Source: CAZYTO01 sp964650405 (GTDB taxonomy: Bacteria > Acidobacteriota > Thermoanaerobaculia > Gp7-AA8). From it: a stretch of DNA of 39,983 nucleotides. The number at the start of each line of letters is the position of its first letter. The first letter of the stretch is position 1. The translations under genes were made by a program, and so were the position numbers. The notes beneath the pieces were generated by a model. It worked only from the letters and a program-made list of their open reading frames with translations. It was not told the origin of the DNA and did not search any database. The stretch lies in assembly GCA_964650405.1 (NCBI GenBank), contig CAZYTO010000013.1, forward strand, positions 1 to 39,983, in the 5' to 3' direction. Shown here one piece after another: positions 26,407-33,996 of this stretch.

Positions 26407-28920
26407 TCACTCTCGTCGTTTCATCACCAGGATCGCCGGCAGCAGGGTCACGGCCGCGAGGCCGGAGAGTCCGATGCCGAAGAACGAAGCATAGCCGATG
26501 GATCGCAGCCCCGGGTAATGCGAAAGGGCAAACGAGCCGTACCCGACAATGGCGGTCAGCGCGGCCATGAGGATGGCTTTCCCGGTCTCATGTGCCTCCG
26601 CCGTGAAATCGGCCGGGTCCTCGTTGTAGCGCTGCAGCATGTAGATCGCGTAATCCGTCGCTACGCCGATGATCATCAGTCCGACGAAGATGTTCATGAA
26701 GTTGAACTGGAGATCGAAGAGCGCCATCAGCCCGAGCATGCCCGCTCCGCCGGCCAGGAAGGGAACGAAGGTCAGCAGGGTCATGCGGATCGTGCGGAAG
26801 CTGAGGAACATCAGAACCAGCACGGCGATGAAGCCGATGATGGTCGAGCGCGTGGCATCGGCACGCACGATATGCCGCAACGTGCCGCTGACGAGGTTCA
26901 CGCCCGTGATCATGTCGCCGGGATGCCTGTCCGCAACCGCCAGCAGACTGTCCGGCACCTCGCGCGGCCAGCGTCCCCCGGTCGGGTACACGAAGATCAC
27001 CGACATCCAGTCGCTATTGACCTTCTTCACGAAGCGCGAGGAGAGCTTCGTCAGCTCATTGTTGCCGAGGTCGACGAGCGAGACCGGTTTGTCCGGTGTC
27101 AGGGCCTGGCGGAAGAGCGGCAGGTAACTGTCGTAGGCTTTGGGGTTGAAGCCGTTCTCGACGAGGGCGGCGCGAAATGTCTTCTCGATGCGCTCGGGAT
27201 TGAACGTGGTGGAGCGCCCGGCGCGCAGGATGTCGATGTTCTGTTGTTGCTGTTCGAACGGAGGGATGAAGGTCGAGATGGATTGGAACGAGGCGATGGT
27301 GTGATTGCGGACCAGCGACTCGAGATCGCCGGTTGCCGTGTTCGTCCGCAGGAGCACCTCGTCCAGGCTCTTGCCGTAGACGACGTACATCATGGCGTCG
27401 AACGACTGGCCGAACTTCTGCGTGATCAGCGCCTGCGATTCCACCCCGGCGTTGTTCTTGGCTCGCAGGTCCTGGATGTTGTCGCTGAAGCGCAGGCGCG
27501 TGGCCAAACCACCACAGGCGAGGATGAAGATCACCCACACGACGATGGTGACGCGCGGACGGGCGATGGAAGCGTCGATCAGGTGGCCGGCGCCGAAGCT
27601 GTGGAGATAGAGCTTCGGCCGCCTGGCCTTCTCTTTTCGTTCCGAAAAGACGATGAGGGCCGGAAGGAGGAACGTGACGCAGAGGAGGAAAAGCAGGATG
27701 CCGAAGCCGGTGAGGAAGCCGAGCTGCGTCATGCCGCGGAAGTCGGTGGCAAGAAAGGCGAAGAACGTTCCGGCGGTGGTGATGGCGGCCACGAAGACGC
27801 CCGGCAGGGTGTGCCGCATGATGGTGCGGATGGCGTCCGGCATGCCGGCGCCGCGGTTGCGCTCGTCGACGTAACGGCCGTACATCACCGTGATGAAGTC
27901 GATGCCCAGCCCCGCCAGGAGCGCGGCGAAGCCGGCGCTGGCCTGGGAGAGGCGGCCGTAGAACAGACCGGCCAGTCCGAAGGTCATGGCCAGGCCGAGC
28001 GCGAGCGGCGCGGAGGCGTAGCCGAGAGACGCCGCCCGGCGGAATCCGTAGAGAAACAGGGCCAGTACGCCGAAGAACGAACCGAGCACGTTGACGATGA
28101 CGTCATAGCGGATGAGGTCCGCGTCGCTCGTGGCAATCACGTATCCGCCGGTGTGAAAGATCCCGGGCAGGGGCGTCCCGGAGGTCGCGTGCTTCTGGAA
28201 CTCCTTGAGGGCGTTCGCTTCGATGAGGGCACCATCGGCGAGGAGCTCTTTGCCGAACGGCACGTCCTGCGCCGGACGTTTTGGCTTGGCCAGGATGAGC
28301 AGCAGGGAATGATCGGACGACAGGTAGTAGCCGCTGGAAGCGTCGAGATTGAGTCCGCCGCCCGTTCCCTGGATGCGGTGCATGAGGATCGGCGCGAGGT
28401 TGAACGGGTCGTACTGCACGAGCGTCTTCAGCGCCAGCCCCTGCGGCGTCTGAAGGATCGAATGGTTCCGGGCCACGCTCTCGCGGATGCCGGCATCGCT
28501 GAGCTTCTCGCCTACCTGCCGGAGCTCATCGGGGGTGACCAGCAGCATGGCCTTCGGCAGCACGATGTCAACGTAATCGAGCGGGTCCGGGATCTTGTAG
28601 CTGACGTCGTCGATCTTCGGGTTGTTCTTGTATCCGGTGGCGACGGCGTCGATCAGCGAGTCGTACTCGTGAACGTCGTGACCAGCCGGCATCTGCAAGG
28701 CGATGATGTGGTAATCGAGCGTCCCGACGTCGCGCAGGACCTTCCGGAACTCATTGACCTGCCGGTTGTTCTGCGGGATGAGGTTGAGGATGTCGGGATC
28801 GAACGACAGCCGCGTCGCTCCGGCCGCCGCGGCCAGGGCGATGAGGATGGAGAGGATGATGATGGTCTTGCTGCGCCGGAGGCAGAAGTTGGCCAGCGCG
28901 TCGAGGATTCGTTCTGTCAA
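26407..28920 (-). CDS. RND/MMPL-superfamily exporter (HpnN-like)
   Basis: This 837-residue protein has two repeats of one membrane helix, a large periplasmic domain and five more helices. Signatures are 'SFDPDILNLIPQNN' after the first helix, 'AGLGIDFITVMYGRYVDE' and 'IGVATDYAIYMLQRYNED' in the paired transport helices. The layout fits the lipid-exporting MMPL/HpnN branch, and a hopanoid or other lipid cargo is possible. No squalene-hopene cyclase is present. No ATG precedes the first helix, so I chose the TTG at 28920. A longer frame from 29034 would overlap the divergent lipoprotein gene and look non-coding there. Confidence 0.83.
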   Translation of the reverse strand: MTERILDALANFCLRRSKTIIILSILIALAAAAGATRLSFDPDILNLIPQNNRQVNEFRKVLRDVGTLDYHIIALQMPAGHDVHEYDSLIDAVATGYKNNPKIDDVSYKIPDPLDYVDIVLPKAMLLVTPDELRQVGEKLSDAGIRESVARNHSILQTPQGLALKTLVQYDPFNLAPILMHRIQGTGGGLNLDASSGYYLSSDHSLLLILAKPKRPAQDVPFGKELLADGALIEANALKEFQKHATSGTPLPGIFHTGGYVIATSDADLIRYDVIVNVLGSFFGVLALFLYGFRRAASLGYASAPLALGLAMTFGLAGLFYGRLSQASAGFAALLAGLGIDFITVMYGRYVDERNRGAGMPDAIRTIMRHTLPGVFVAAITTAGTFFAFLATDFRGMTQLGFLTGFGILLFLLCVTFLLPALIVFSERKEKARRPKLYLHSFGAGHLIDASIARPRVTIVVWVIFILACGGLATRLRFSDNIQDLRAKNNAGVESQALITQKFGQSFDAMMYVVYGKSLDEVLLRTNTATGDLESLVRNHTIASFQSISTFIPPFEQQQQNIDILRAGRSTTFNPERIEKTFRAALVENGFNPKAYDSYLPLFRQALTPDKPVSLVDLGNNELTKLSSRFVKKVNSDWMSVIFVYPTGGRWPREVPDSLLAVADRHPGDMITGVNLVSGTLRHIVRADATRSTIIGFIAVLVLMFLSFRTIRMTLLTFVPFLAGGAGMLGLMALFDLQFNFMNIFVGLMIIGVATDYAIYMLQRYNEDPADFTAEAHETGKAILMAALTAIVGYGSFALSHYPGLRSIGYASFFGIGLSGLAAVTLLPAILVMKRRE

Positions 28921-28954
28921 AGTGTCAGCTCTCGCGATGATGCGGGCGCGGGGA

Positions 28955-28960
28955 TAGCAT
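28955..28960 (+). promoter_or_regulatory. -10-like box of the lipoprotein gene
   Basis: TAGCAT lies 7 nt before the ATG at 28968. The gap to the divergent RND start is only 47 bp. Confidence 0.35.
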
Positions 28961-28967
28961 GCGGGCG

Positions 28968-29684
28968 ATGACGAGTCAAGGGAAGCGAACAGGTGGCGGC
29001 GAGCGGCGAGCGGGAGACCCAGTGCGTTTTGCACGCCATGTGCTCCGGCATTCGATCACCGCCCTGATCCGGCGAACGAGTCTTGAGGCCCCCCCCGCTC
29101 GCCGCTCGCTCGTTCTCCTGCTCGCCTTCCTCTTCGCCGCGTGCCCGAAGCCTGAGCCCCTGACCCGGCAGAAGGCGGAGGAAATCATCCGCCCCTATCA
29201 GTTCAACCGCGAGCCTGTGTATGCCGAAGTGCCTCAGAGAGTCTGGTGGAACGCGCGCTATCCGAAGGACGATTTCGACGAGAAGTCACTGCGTACGTTC
29301 GACAACCTGCAGCGTGCCGGATACCTCACCTACAGCGGCGGCCCGACGCCCGATGGTGGCGCCGCGTACGTGGCGAAGGTGACATCGAAGGGTTTTCCCG
29401 TCCTCGGCACGGCGCCGAGCGTGCGCGGACCGGTGTACCGCGGCATGATCTGCTTCAAGCGCTACGACGGCATCCGCGACTTCCAGCGCCACCCCAACGA
29501 GCCGACAACGGGAAGAGCGGAGCTGGTCTGGCACTACGACGAGCCGACGGCTCTCTACCCGCTGTTCGAGACCAGGCTCAATAAACCGCTGAAGAAGCCG
29601 TTCGCCTCTCTCGTGTCGTTCTACTGGAAGGATTACGAGTGGCACTTCGACGTGACCGTGCGCAAGACGGAGGTGGGGGAGTAG
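28968..29684 (+). CDS. Lipoprotein of unknown function with a repeat-derived N-terminal extension
   Basis: From the ATG at 28968 this is 238 residues. A lipobox LFAAC places the lipidated Cys at about residue 59, which is too far in for a normal signal peptide. The first 45 residues are encoded by an inverted-repeat element (28999-29109). A GTG at 29040 would shorten the leader to about 35 residues and is an alternative start. The mature part, with blocks 'EEIIRPYQFNREPVYAEVPQRVWW' and 'DFQRHPNEPTTGRAEL', matches no family I recognise. It may be an outer-membrane lipoprotein. It converges with rpiA. Confidence 0.6.
   Translation: MTSQGKRTGGGERRAGDPVRFARHVLRHSITALIRRTSLEAPPARRSLVLLLAFLFAACPKPEPLTRQKAEEIIRPYQFNREPVYAEVPQRVWWNARYPKDDFDEKSLRTFDNLQRAGYLTYSGGPTPDGGAAYVAKVTSKGFPVLGTAPSVRGPVYRGMICFKRYDGIRDFQRHPNEPTTGRAELVWHYDEPTALYPLFETRLNKPLKKPFASLVSFYWKDYEWHFDVTVRKTEVGE
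28999..29109. repeat. 111-bp segment bounded by perfect 16-bp inverted heptamer repeats
   Basis: GCGAGCGGCGAGCGGG (28999-29014) is repeated exactly in inverse orientation at 29094-29109. The 79 bp between hold a small GTGC/GCAC hairpin. The element lies in the 5' coding part of the lipoprotein gene and shifts its lipobox away from the start. Confidence 0.7.
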
Positions 29685-29690
29685 CCGGGA

Positions 29691-30371
29691 TCACCGCTTG
29701 AGTCGTCGCAGTCCGTCGCTGCCGGCGATGATGGCCTCCGTCGCTTCGCGAGGGAAGAATCCCGTCTCGATGACTCCGGCTTGCTCGCGGATGCGATCGA
29801 CGACGTCAGCGATATCGATATCGTCAGGGATGCGTACGTCGAGGATGCGATGGCCTTCGTCGGTCACGAACGGTGAACCGTTGCGTTGGCGCAGGAGCGG
29901 AGCGAGGCCCATCTTCGCGAAGCGGCCGGTGAGCAGTTCGAGCGCGAACGGCGTGACCTCCACGGGCAGAACGCCGGTGCCGAGCCGTTCCACGACTTTC
30001 GACTCGTCGGCGATGACCAGGAAACGCAGCGCGGCCTGCTCCACGATCTTCTCCCGCAGCAGCGCTCCCCCGCGTCCTTTGATCAGCCGCAGTTTGGGGT
30101 CGATCTCGTCCGCGCCGTCGATGGCGAGATCGAGGGGCGCGAGCTCGTGGACGGCGAACGTCGGGATGCCCAGGGAGCGCGCCTGGTCTTCCGTCGCGTA
30201 GGATGTCGTCGTGCAGCGGATGTTCGTCAACGTGCCCTTCGTGAGAGCCTCACCGAGCAGCGCCACCAGCTCACGTGCTGTGCTGCCCGTTCCGAGGCCG
30301 AGGCGCATGCCGCTGCGAACGTCATCGAGCGCCTCCCGGGCTGCCGCAATCTTCAGTTCTTCCGCCGTCAT
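29691..30371 (-). CDS. rpiA: Ribose-5-phosphate isomerase A
   Basis: This 226-residue enzyme interconverts ribose 5-phosphate and ribulose 5-phosphate in the pentose phosphate pathway. It has the RpiA motifs GLGTGSTA, DGADEID and KGRGGALLREKIV, the last with the catalytic Glu-Lys region, plus the C-terminal ETGFF. Length is normal. GAGGG lies 7 nt before the ATG. It is 30 bp downstream of ggt and probably last in that operon. Confidence 0.96.
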   Translation of the reverse strand: MTAEELKIAAAREALDDVRSGMRLGLGTGSTARELVALLGEALTKGTLTNIRCTTTSYATEDQARSLGIPTFAVHELAPLDLAIDGADEIDPKLRLIKGRGGALLREKIVEQAALRFLVIADESKVVERLGTGVLPVEVTPFALELLTGRFAKMGLAPLLRQRNGSPFVTDEGHRILDVRIPDDIDIADVVDRIREQAGVIETGFFPREATEAIIAGSDGLRRLKR

Positions 30372-30401
30372 CGGTCGTCCCTCATTGCTGACTCCTTCCG
30401 G

Positions 30402-32096
30402 CTAATAGCCGCCGGCCGCGCCGCCGTGTCGTGGATCGGCCACCGCCGTCATCTTGCCGCGCTCGAAGAGGATCGCGTGCACGTCGCCGATGCTGTCCAG
30501 GGCCAGTACGCCGTGGCCCATCCCGTTGAGGGTGTCGAGCATCGACCGCGGCAGGCGGCCCTGCTCGTAGAAGATCTCCTCCGGCGTGGTCTGCTGATGG
30601 ATTCGCGGTGCATCGACGGCGTCGAAGAGCGTCTTGTGGAACGCGGCCACGTTGAGAAAGACCTGGAGAATGGTCGTCGGAATGGTCGGACCGCCGCGCG
30701 TGCCCAGAGCCAGTTGCGGTTTGCCGTCCTTCAGTACGATCGTCGGCGACATCGACGTCACCATCCGCTTTCCCGGCTGGATCTCGTTCTGATTTCCCTG
30801 CGTGAGGAGCCAGTGATTCGGCTTTCCGGGGATGGTGGTGAACTCCTCCATCTCATCGTTCATGAAGAAGCCGAGGCCCGGAACGACCCAGCCGCTGCCG
30901 AAGTTGTCGTTGAGGCTGACCGTCATGGAGACGACATTTCCGTGCGCGTCGGCGATCGTGAAGTGAGTCGTGTGCATGCCTTCGCGTACGGAGGCCGGCT
31001 CCGTGAGCGAGGCGCTGGAGGTCGCTCGTTTCGGGTCGATGGAGGCGCGCCAGGCCCTGGCCCGCTCCTCGGAGAGGAGATCGCGATACGGAATGCGTGC
31101 GGTGTCCGGATCGCCGAGGTACTTGTTGCGGTCGAGCATAGCCCTGCGCGTGGCCTCAGCTATGAGGTGAACCGTCCGCGCGGAATTGACCTCGCCCGGG
31201 CGCAGGTCATAGGCACTGAGAATGTTGAGGGCTTCTCCGATCACGATGCCGCCGGCGGAGGGAGGCGCCATCGTGTAGAGGTCGTATCCCCGCCAGCGGA
31301 TGCGCACCGGTGCACGCCACTCCGGTTTGTAATCGCGCAGATCGCGGAAGCCGAGCTTCCCGTTCACGAGCTTTGACGCCGCGACGAGTTTTGCGGCGGT
31401 TTCCCCTTCGTAGAAATCGGAGGCGCCTTTCAGCGCCAGCCGCATCAGCGTGGCAGCGAGGTCCGCCTGGACGAGCTTCGTGCCGGGCACGACTGCCTGT
31501 CCCTTCGGATAGAAAAGGGGGGCCATCGAGGCAATCTTCCGCTCGCCGTCGGCCGCGACGAGATCGGAAGAGACTTCCGGCGAAATCGTCACGCCGTCGC
31601 GTGCCAGGGCGATGGCCGGCCCGAGCAGCTCGGCCCAGGGCCGGGAGCCGAATCGCTTGTGCATCGCATCGAGACCTGCAACCGTGCCCGGCACCGCGCA
31701 GGAGAGCGGGCCGTAGCGAATGCCGCTCGGGTTCTGGGTGTACATGTCCTTCGTCGCCGCCCGCGGCGCGACTTCGAGAAAGTCGAGGGTCCAGACGCCT
31801 TTCGTCTGTGCGTCGTAATAGACGAGGAAGCCGCCGCCTCCGAGGTTGCCGGCCTCGGGATACGTCACCGCGAGGGCAAACGCCACGGCCACCGCCGCGT
31901 CGATGGCATTGCCGCCCGCCTTGAGAACATTCAGGCCCACCTGCGTCGCCGCCGGCGACGCCGTGGAAAGGGCGGCGGTCCTGGCCGTCACCTGCGAGCC
32001 GGCGAGCGCCGAAAGCGAGAGGCCCAGGTGCACGAGGAGGAAGGCGGCGCGACGCGCGGCACGAACGCTACGATTCCGCGACGGCCGAGCGGTCAC
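30402..32096 (-). CDS. ggt: Gamma-glutamyltransferase (exported)
   Basis: This 564-residue precursor has a basic N-terminus and hydrophobic leader (about 16-33), so it is probably periplasmic. GGT cleaves gamma-glutamyl bonds of glutathione and self-processes at a Thr. Here Thr376 in MHTTHFTIAD is the expected new N-terminus of the small subunit. The family blocks GGNAIDAAVA, GNLGGGGF, SMSPTIV and GTRGGPTIPTTI are present. The GTG start overlaps the coaX stop by 4 nt (GTGA), indicating coupling. Confidence 0.94.
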   Translation of the reverse strand: MTARPSRNRSVRAARRAAFLLVHLGLSLSALAGSQVTARTAALSTASPAATQVGLNVLKAGGNAIDAAVAVAFALAVTYPEAGNLGGGGFLVYYDAQTKGVWTLDFLEVAPRAATKDMYTQNPSGIRYGPLSCAVPGTVAGLDAMHKRFGSRPWAELLGPAIALARDGVTISPEVSSDLVAADGERKIASMAPLFYPKGQAVVPGTKLVQADLAATLMRLALKGASDFYEGETAAKLVAASKLVNGKLGFRDLRDYKPEWRAPVRIRWRGYDLYTMAPPSAGGIVIGEALNILSAYDLRPGEVNSARTVHLIAEATRRAMLDRNKYLGDPDTARIPYRDLLSEERARAWRASIDPKRATSSASLTEPASVREGMHTTHFTIADAHGNVVSMTVSLNDNFGSGWVVPGLGFFMNDEMEEFTTIPGKPNHWLLTQGNQNEIQPGKRMVTSMSPTIVLKDGKPQLALGTRGGPTIPTTILQVFLNVAAFHKTLFDAVDAPRIHQQTTPEEIFYEQGRLPRSMLDTLNGMGHGVLALDSIGDVHAILFERGKMTAVADPRHGGAAGGY

Positions 32097-32881
32097 GGCC
32101 TTCGTCCCCGCCGCGGCACGCGGTTGCGGTCGTAGACGATCTTCAGTCCCTTCAACGTCAGGTTCTCGTCGACTTCCTGGATGTGGGCGCTGTCGCCGGC
32201 CAGGAGGGAGGCGATTCCGCCGGTGGCCACGATGTGCTTGAGGCCGGCCACCTCAGTCTTGATGCGGGCCAGGATGCCGTCGACGAGCCCGAGATAGCCG
32301 TAGTAGAGGCCGGACTGCATGTTGACGACTGTGTTCGACCCCACCACTGCCGACGGGCGTTTGATGTCGACGCGCGGCAGGCGCGCGGCTCGCGCAAAGA
32401 GCGCTTCCGCGGAAATGATCAGCCCCGGCGCGATGACTCCGCCGATGTACTGCGCATCTTCCGTCACGATGTCGAAGGTCGTGGCCGTACCGAAATCCAC
32501 GATGACCGACGCACCGCCGTAGATCGCATGCGCCGCGACGCAGTTGACGATGCGGTCCGCGCCCACCTCCTGGGGGTTATCGACGTGAATGGCGATGCCG
32601 GTCTTTACGCCGGGCTCCACGAACAGCACGTCGACGTCGAAATACTTTCGGATCATCGAGGTCATCGATGTGTTCAGCGGGGGTACCACCGACGCAACGA
32701 TGGCTCCCTCCAGTCCGTCGTACAGCTCATCGCCGATGAGTTGCCGGGCCAGGATGCCGTACTCGTCGAACGTTCGCTCCCACGCTGTGGCCAGGCGCCA
32801 GGAGTTCACGAGCTGGTCGCCGCGATAGATGCCCAGGACGATGTTCGTGTTGCCTACGTCGACGACGAGAAGATTCGACAC
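32093..32881 (-). CDS. coaX: Type III pantothenate kinase
   Basis: This 262-residue enzyme phosphorylates pantothenate, the first step of coenzyme A synthesis. It has the phosphate-binding DVGNTN (8-13), the pantothenate-site EVGADR motif, DFGTATTFD and 'GGVIAPGL'. It starts with GTG, with TACTCT 6 nt upstream. It follows birA by 97 bp and overlaps ggt. coaX next to birA is a common arrangement in several phyla. Confidence 0.95.
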   Translation of the reverse strand: MSNLLVVDVGNTNIVLGIYRGDQLVNSWRLATAWERTFDEYGILARQLIGDELYDGLEGAIVASVVPPLNTSMTSMIRKYFDVDVLFVEPGVKTGIAIHVDNPQEVGADRIVNCVAAHAIYGGASVIVDFGTATTFDIVTEDAQYIGGVIAPGLIISAEALFARAARLPRVDIKRPSAVVGSNTVVNMQSGLYYGYLGLVDGILARIKTEVAGLKHIVATGGIASLLAGDSAHIQEVDENLTLKGLKIVYDRNRVPRRGRRP

Positions 32882-32887
32882 GGAAGT

Positions 32888-32893
32888 AGAGTA
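32888..32893 (-). promoter_or_regulatory. -10-like box of coaX
   Basis: TACTCT on the minus strand lies 6 nt before the GTG at 32881. The 97-bp gap to birA suggests that coaX-ggt-rpiA may have its own promoter. Confidence 0.3.
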
Positions 32894-32978
32894 CCAAGGG
32901 GTTGATGAGAAGTGGTTACTGCCCGCTGTTTCACGGAAAGGGCGTAGCCCGCTGCCAAGGAGTTCACAGGGCCGATGC

Positions 32979-33749
32979 TCACGCCAGGATCAGGTCGCCG
33001 GCACTCACGGCCACGGTTTCTCCCCCGCTCTGGAGCAGGGCGCGGCCGTGCTCGTCGATTCCGCTCCACGTTCCGACGATGGTGCGCTGGCCGAGCACGC
33101 AGGTGATGCGGTCCCCGGACTGGTGCACGGAATGAGCGCGCCACTCCTCGAGCACTGTCTCCCGCTCGAACGGCCTGGCCAGACGCTCGTCCATGTGCTC
33201 GATGAAGGCCTCGGTGGCCATCCCGATGCCGGTGAATGCGCGTGGCGACACTTCACTGATGGATGTGGCGTTCGGCCTGACCTCGTCGCGTACCGGCTCG
33301 ACGTTGATGCCCGTTCCGATGAGTAGAAAGACACGGCTGTCCTGCACGCGGGCCTCGATGAGAATGCCGGCGATCTTGTGTCCGCCGACGAGGATGTCGT
33401 TTGGCCATTTCACGCGGGCATCGATGGCGAAGACCTCGCGCAGATACGAAGCCAGAATGTTCGCCATCGCCAGCGGAACGACCGGGGGCTTGCCGGCCGG
33501 CCGGGTAAGGAGCGTCGTTGCGTAGCTGCCCTTGCCGGCGGGAGAAGACCACGTGCGCGCATTGCGTCCGCGTCCGGCGAACTGCTCTCCGGCCACGATC
33601 ATGGCCTGAGGCAGCGAAAGCTCGTTCTCGATGCACTCCGTGACGATGCGGCGGGCGACGAGGTTGGTCGAGGCCACGCGCGGAATGAGGGCGAGCGACT
33701 CCAGCGTGCGCATCCGCGCGACGAGCCTGCCCGTGTCGAGGTCGATCAT
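32979..33749 (-). CDS. birA: Biotin--protein ligase, monofunctional
   Basis: This 256-residue enzyme attaches biotin to the carboxyl carrier protein of acetyl-CoA carboxylase and similar enzymes. It has GRGRNARTW (59-67), which binds biotinyl-AMP, KWPNDI (114-119) and Lys125 in HKIAGIL, plus the C-terminal SH3-like domain. The N-terminal DNA-binding domain of E. coli BirA is absent, so it is unlikely to repress bioY. I chose the ATG at 33749; the frame extends upstream to 33815 without family similarity. Confidence 0.93.
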   Translation of the reverse strand: MIDLDTGRLVARMRTLESLALIPRVASTNLVARRIVTECIENELSLPQAMIVAGEQFAGRGRNARTWSSPAGKGSYATTLLTRPAGKPPVVPLAMANILASYLREVFAIDARVKWPNDILVGGHKIAGILIEARVQDSRVFLLIGTGINVEPVRDEVRPNATSISEVSPRAFTGIGMATEAFIEHMDERLARPFERETVLEEWRAHSVHQSGDRITCVLGQRTIVGTWSGIDEHGRALLQSGGETVAVSAGDLILA

Positions 33750-33837
33750 GGTTGCAGGAGGGAAGGATATGTTGCCGCGGGCTGGAAGGGGAGTGTCCAC
33801 TCCGTTAATCCGCAATACCGGATCCCTCTGACCGCCG

Positions 33838-33996
33838 TCACGGATTCTCCATCAAACGCTCCAGGCGCGCGCACAGAGCGGCCTGCCGGGCCCGGGTCTG
33901 ATCGACGATCGCCGGGTGAGCATTCCCGGCGAACTGTTCGTTCGCAAGGCGTGCGTCGAGGGCGTCGAGCTCCCTGCGGATTCTCTCGATCTCGTG
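33838..33996 (-). pseudogene. Detached C-terminal tRNA-binding arm of the ValRS-like gene
   Basis: Directly after the TAG at 33999-33997 the same frame stays open for 52 codons to a TGA. Its translation has the heptad pattern and 'RLANEQFAGNAHPAIVDQ' segment typical of the ValRS C-terminal coiled coil ('KL.N..F...AP..VV'). It is therefore the tail of the upstream gene, cut off by one in-frame stop. No start codon or ribosome site suggests separate translation. Confidence 0.8.

Noticed and set aside
25762..28971. A 1,069-codon plus-strand frame across bioY and the RND gene
   Set aside because: It is antisense to two clear membrane-protein genes, and its low-complexity charged translation has no family features.
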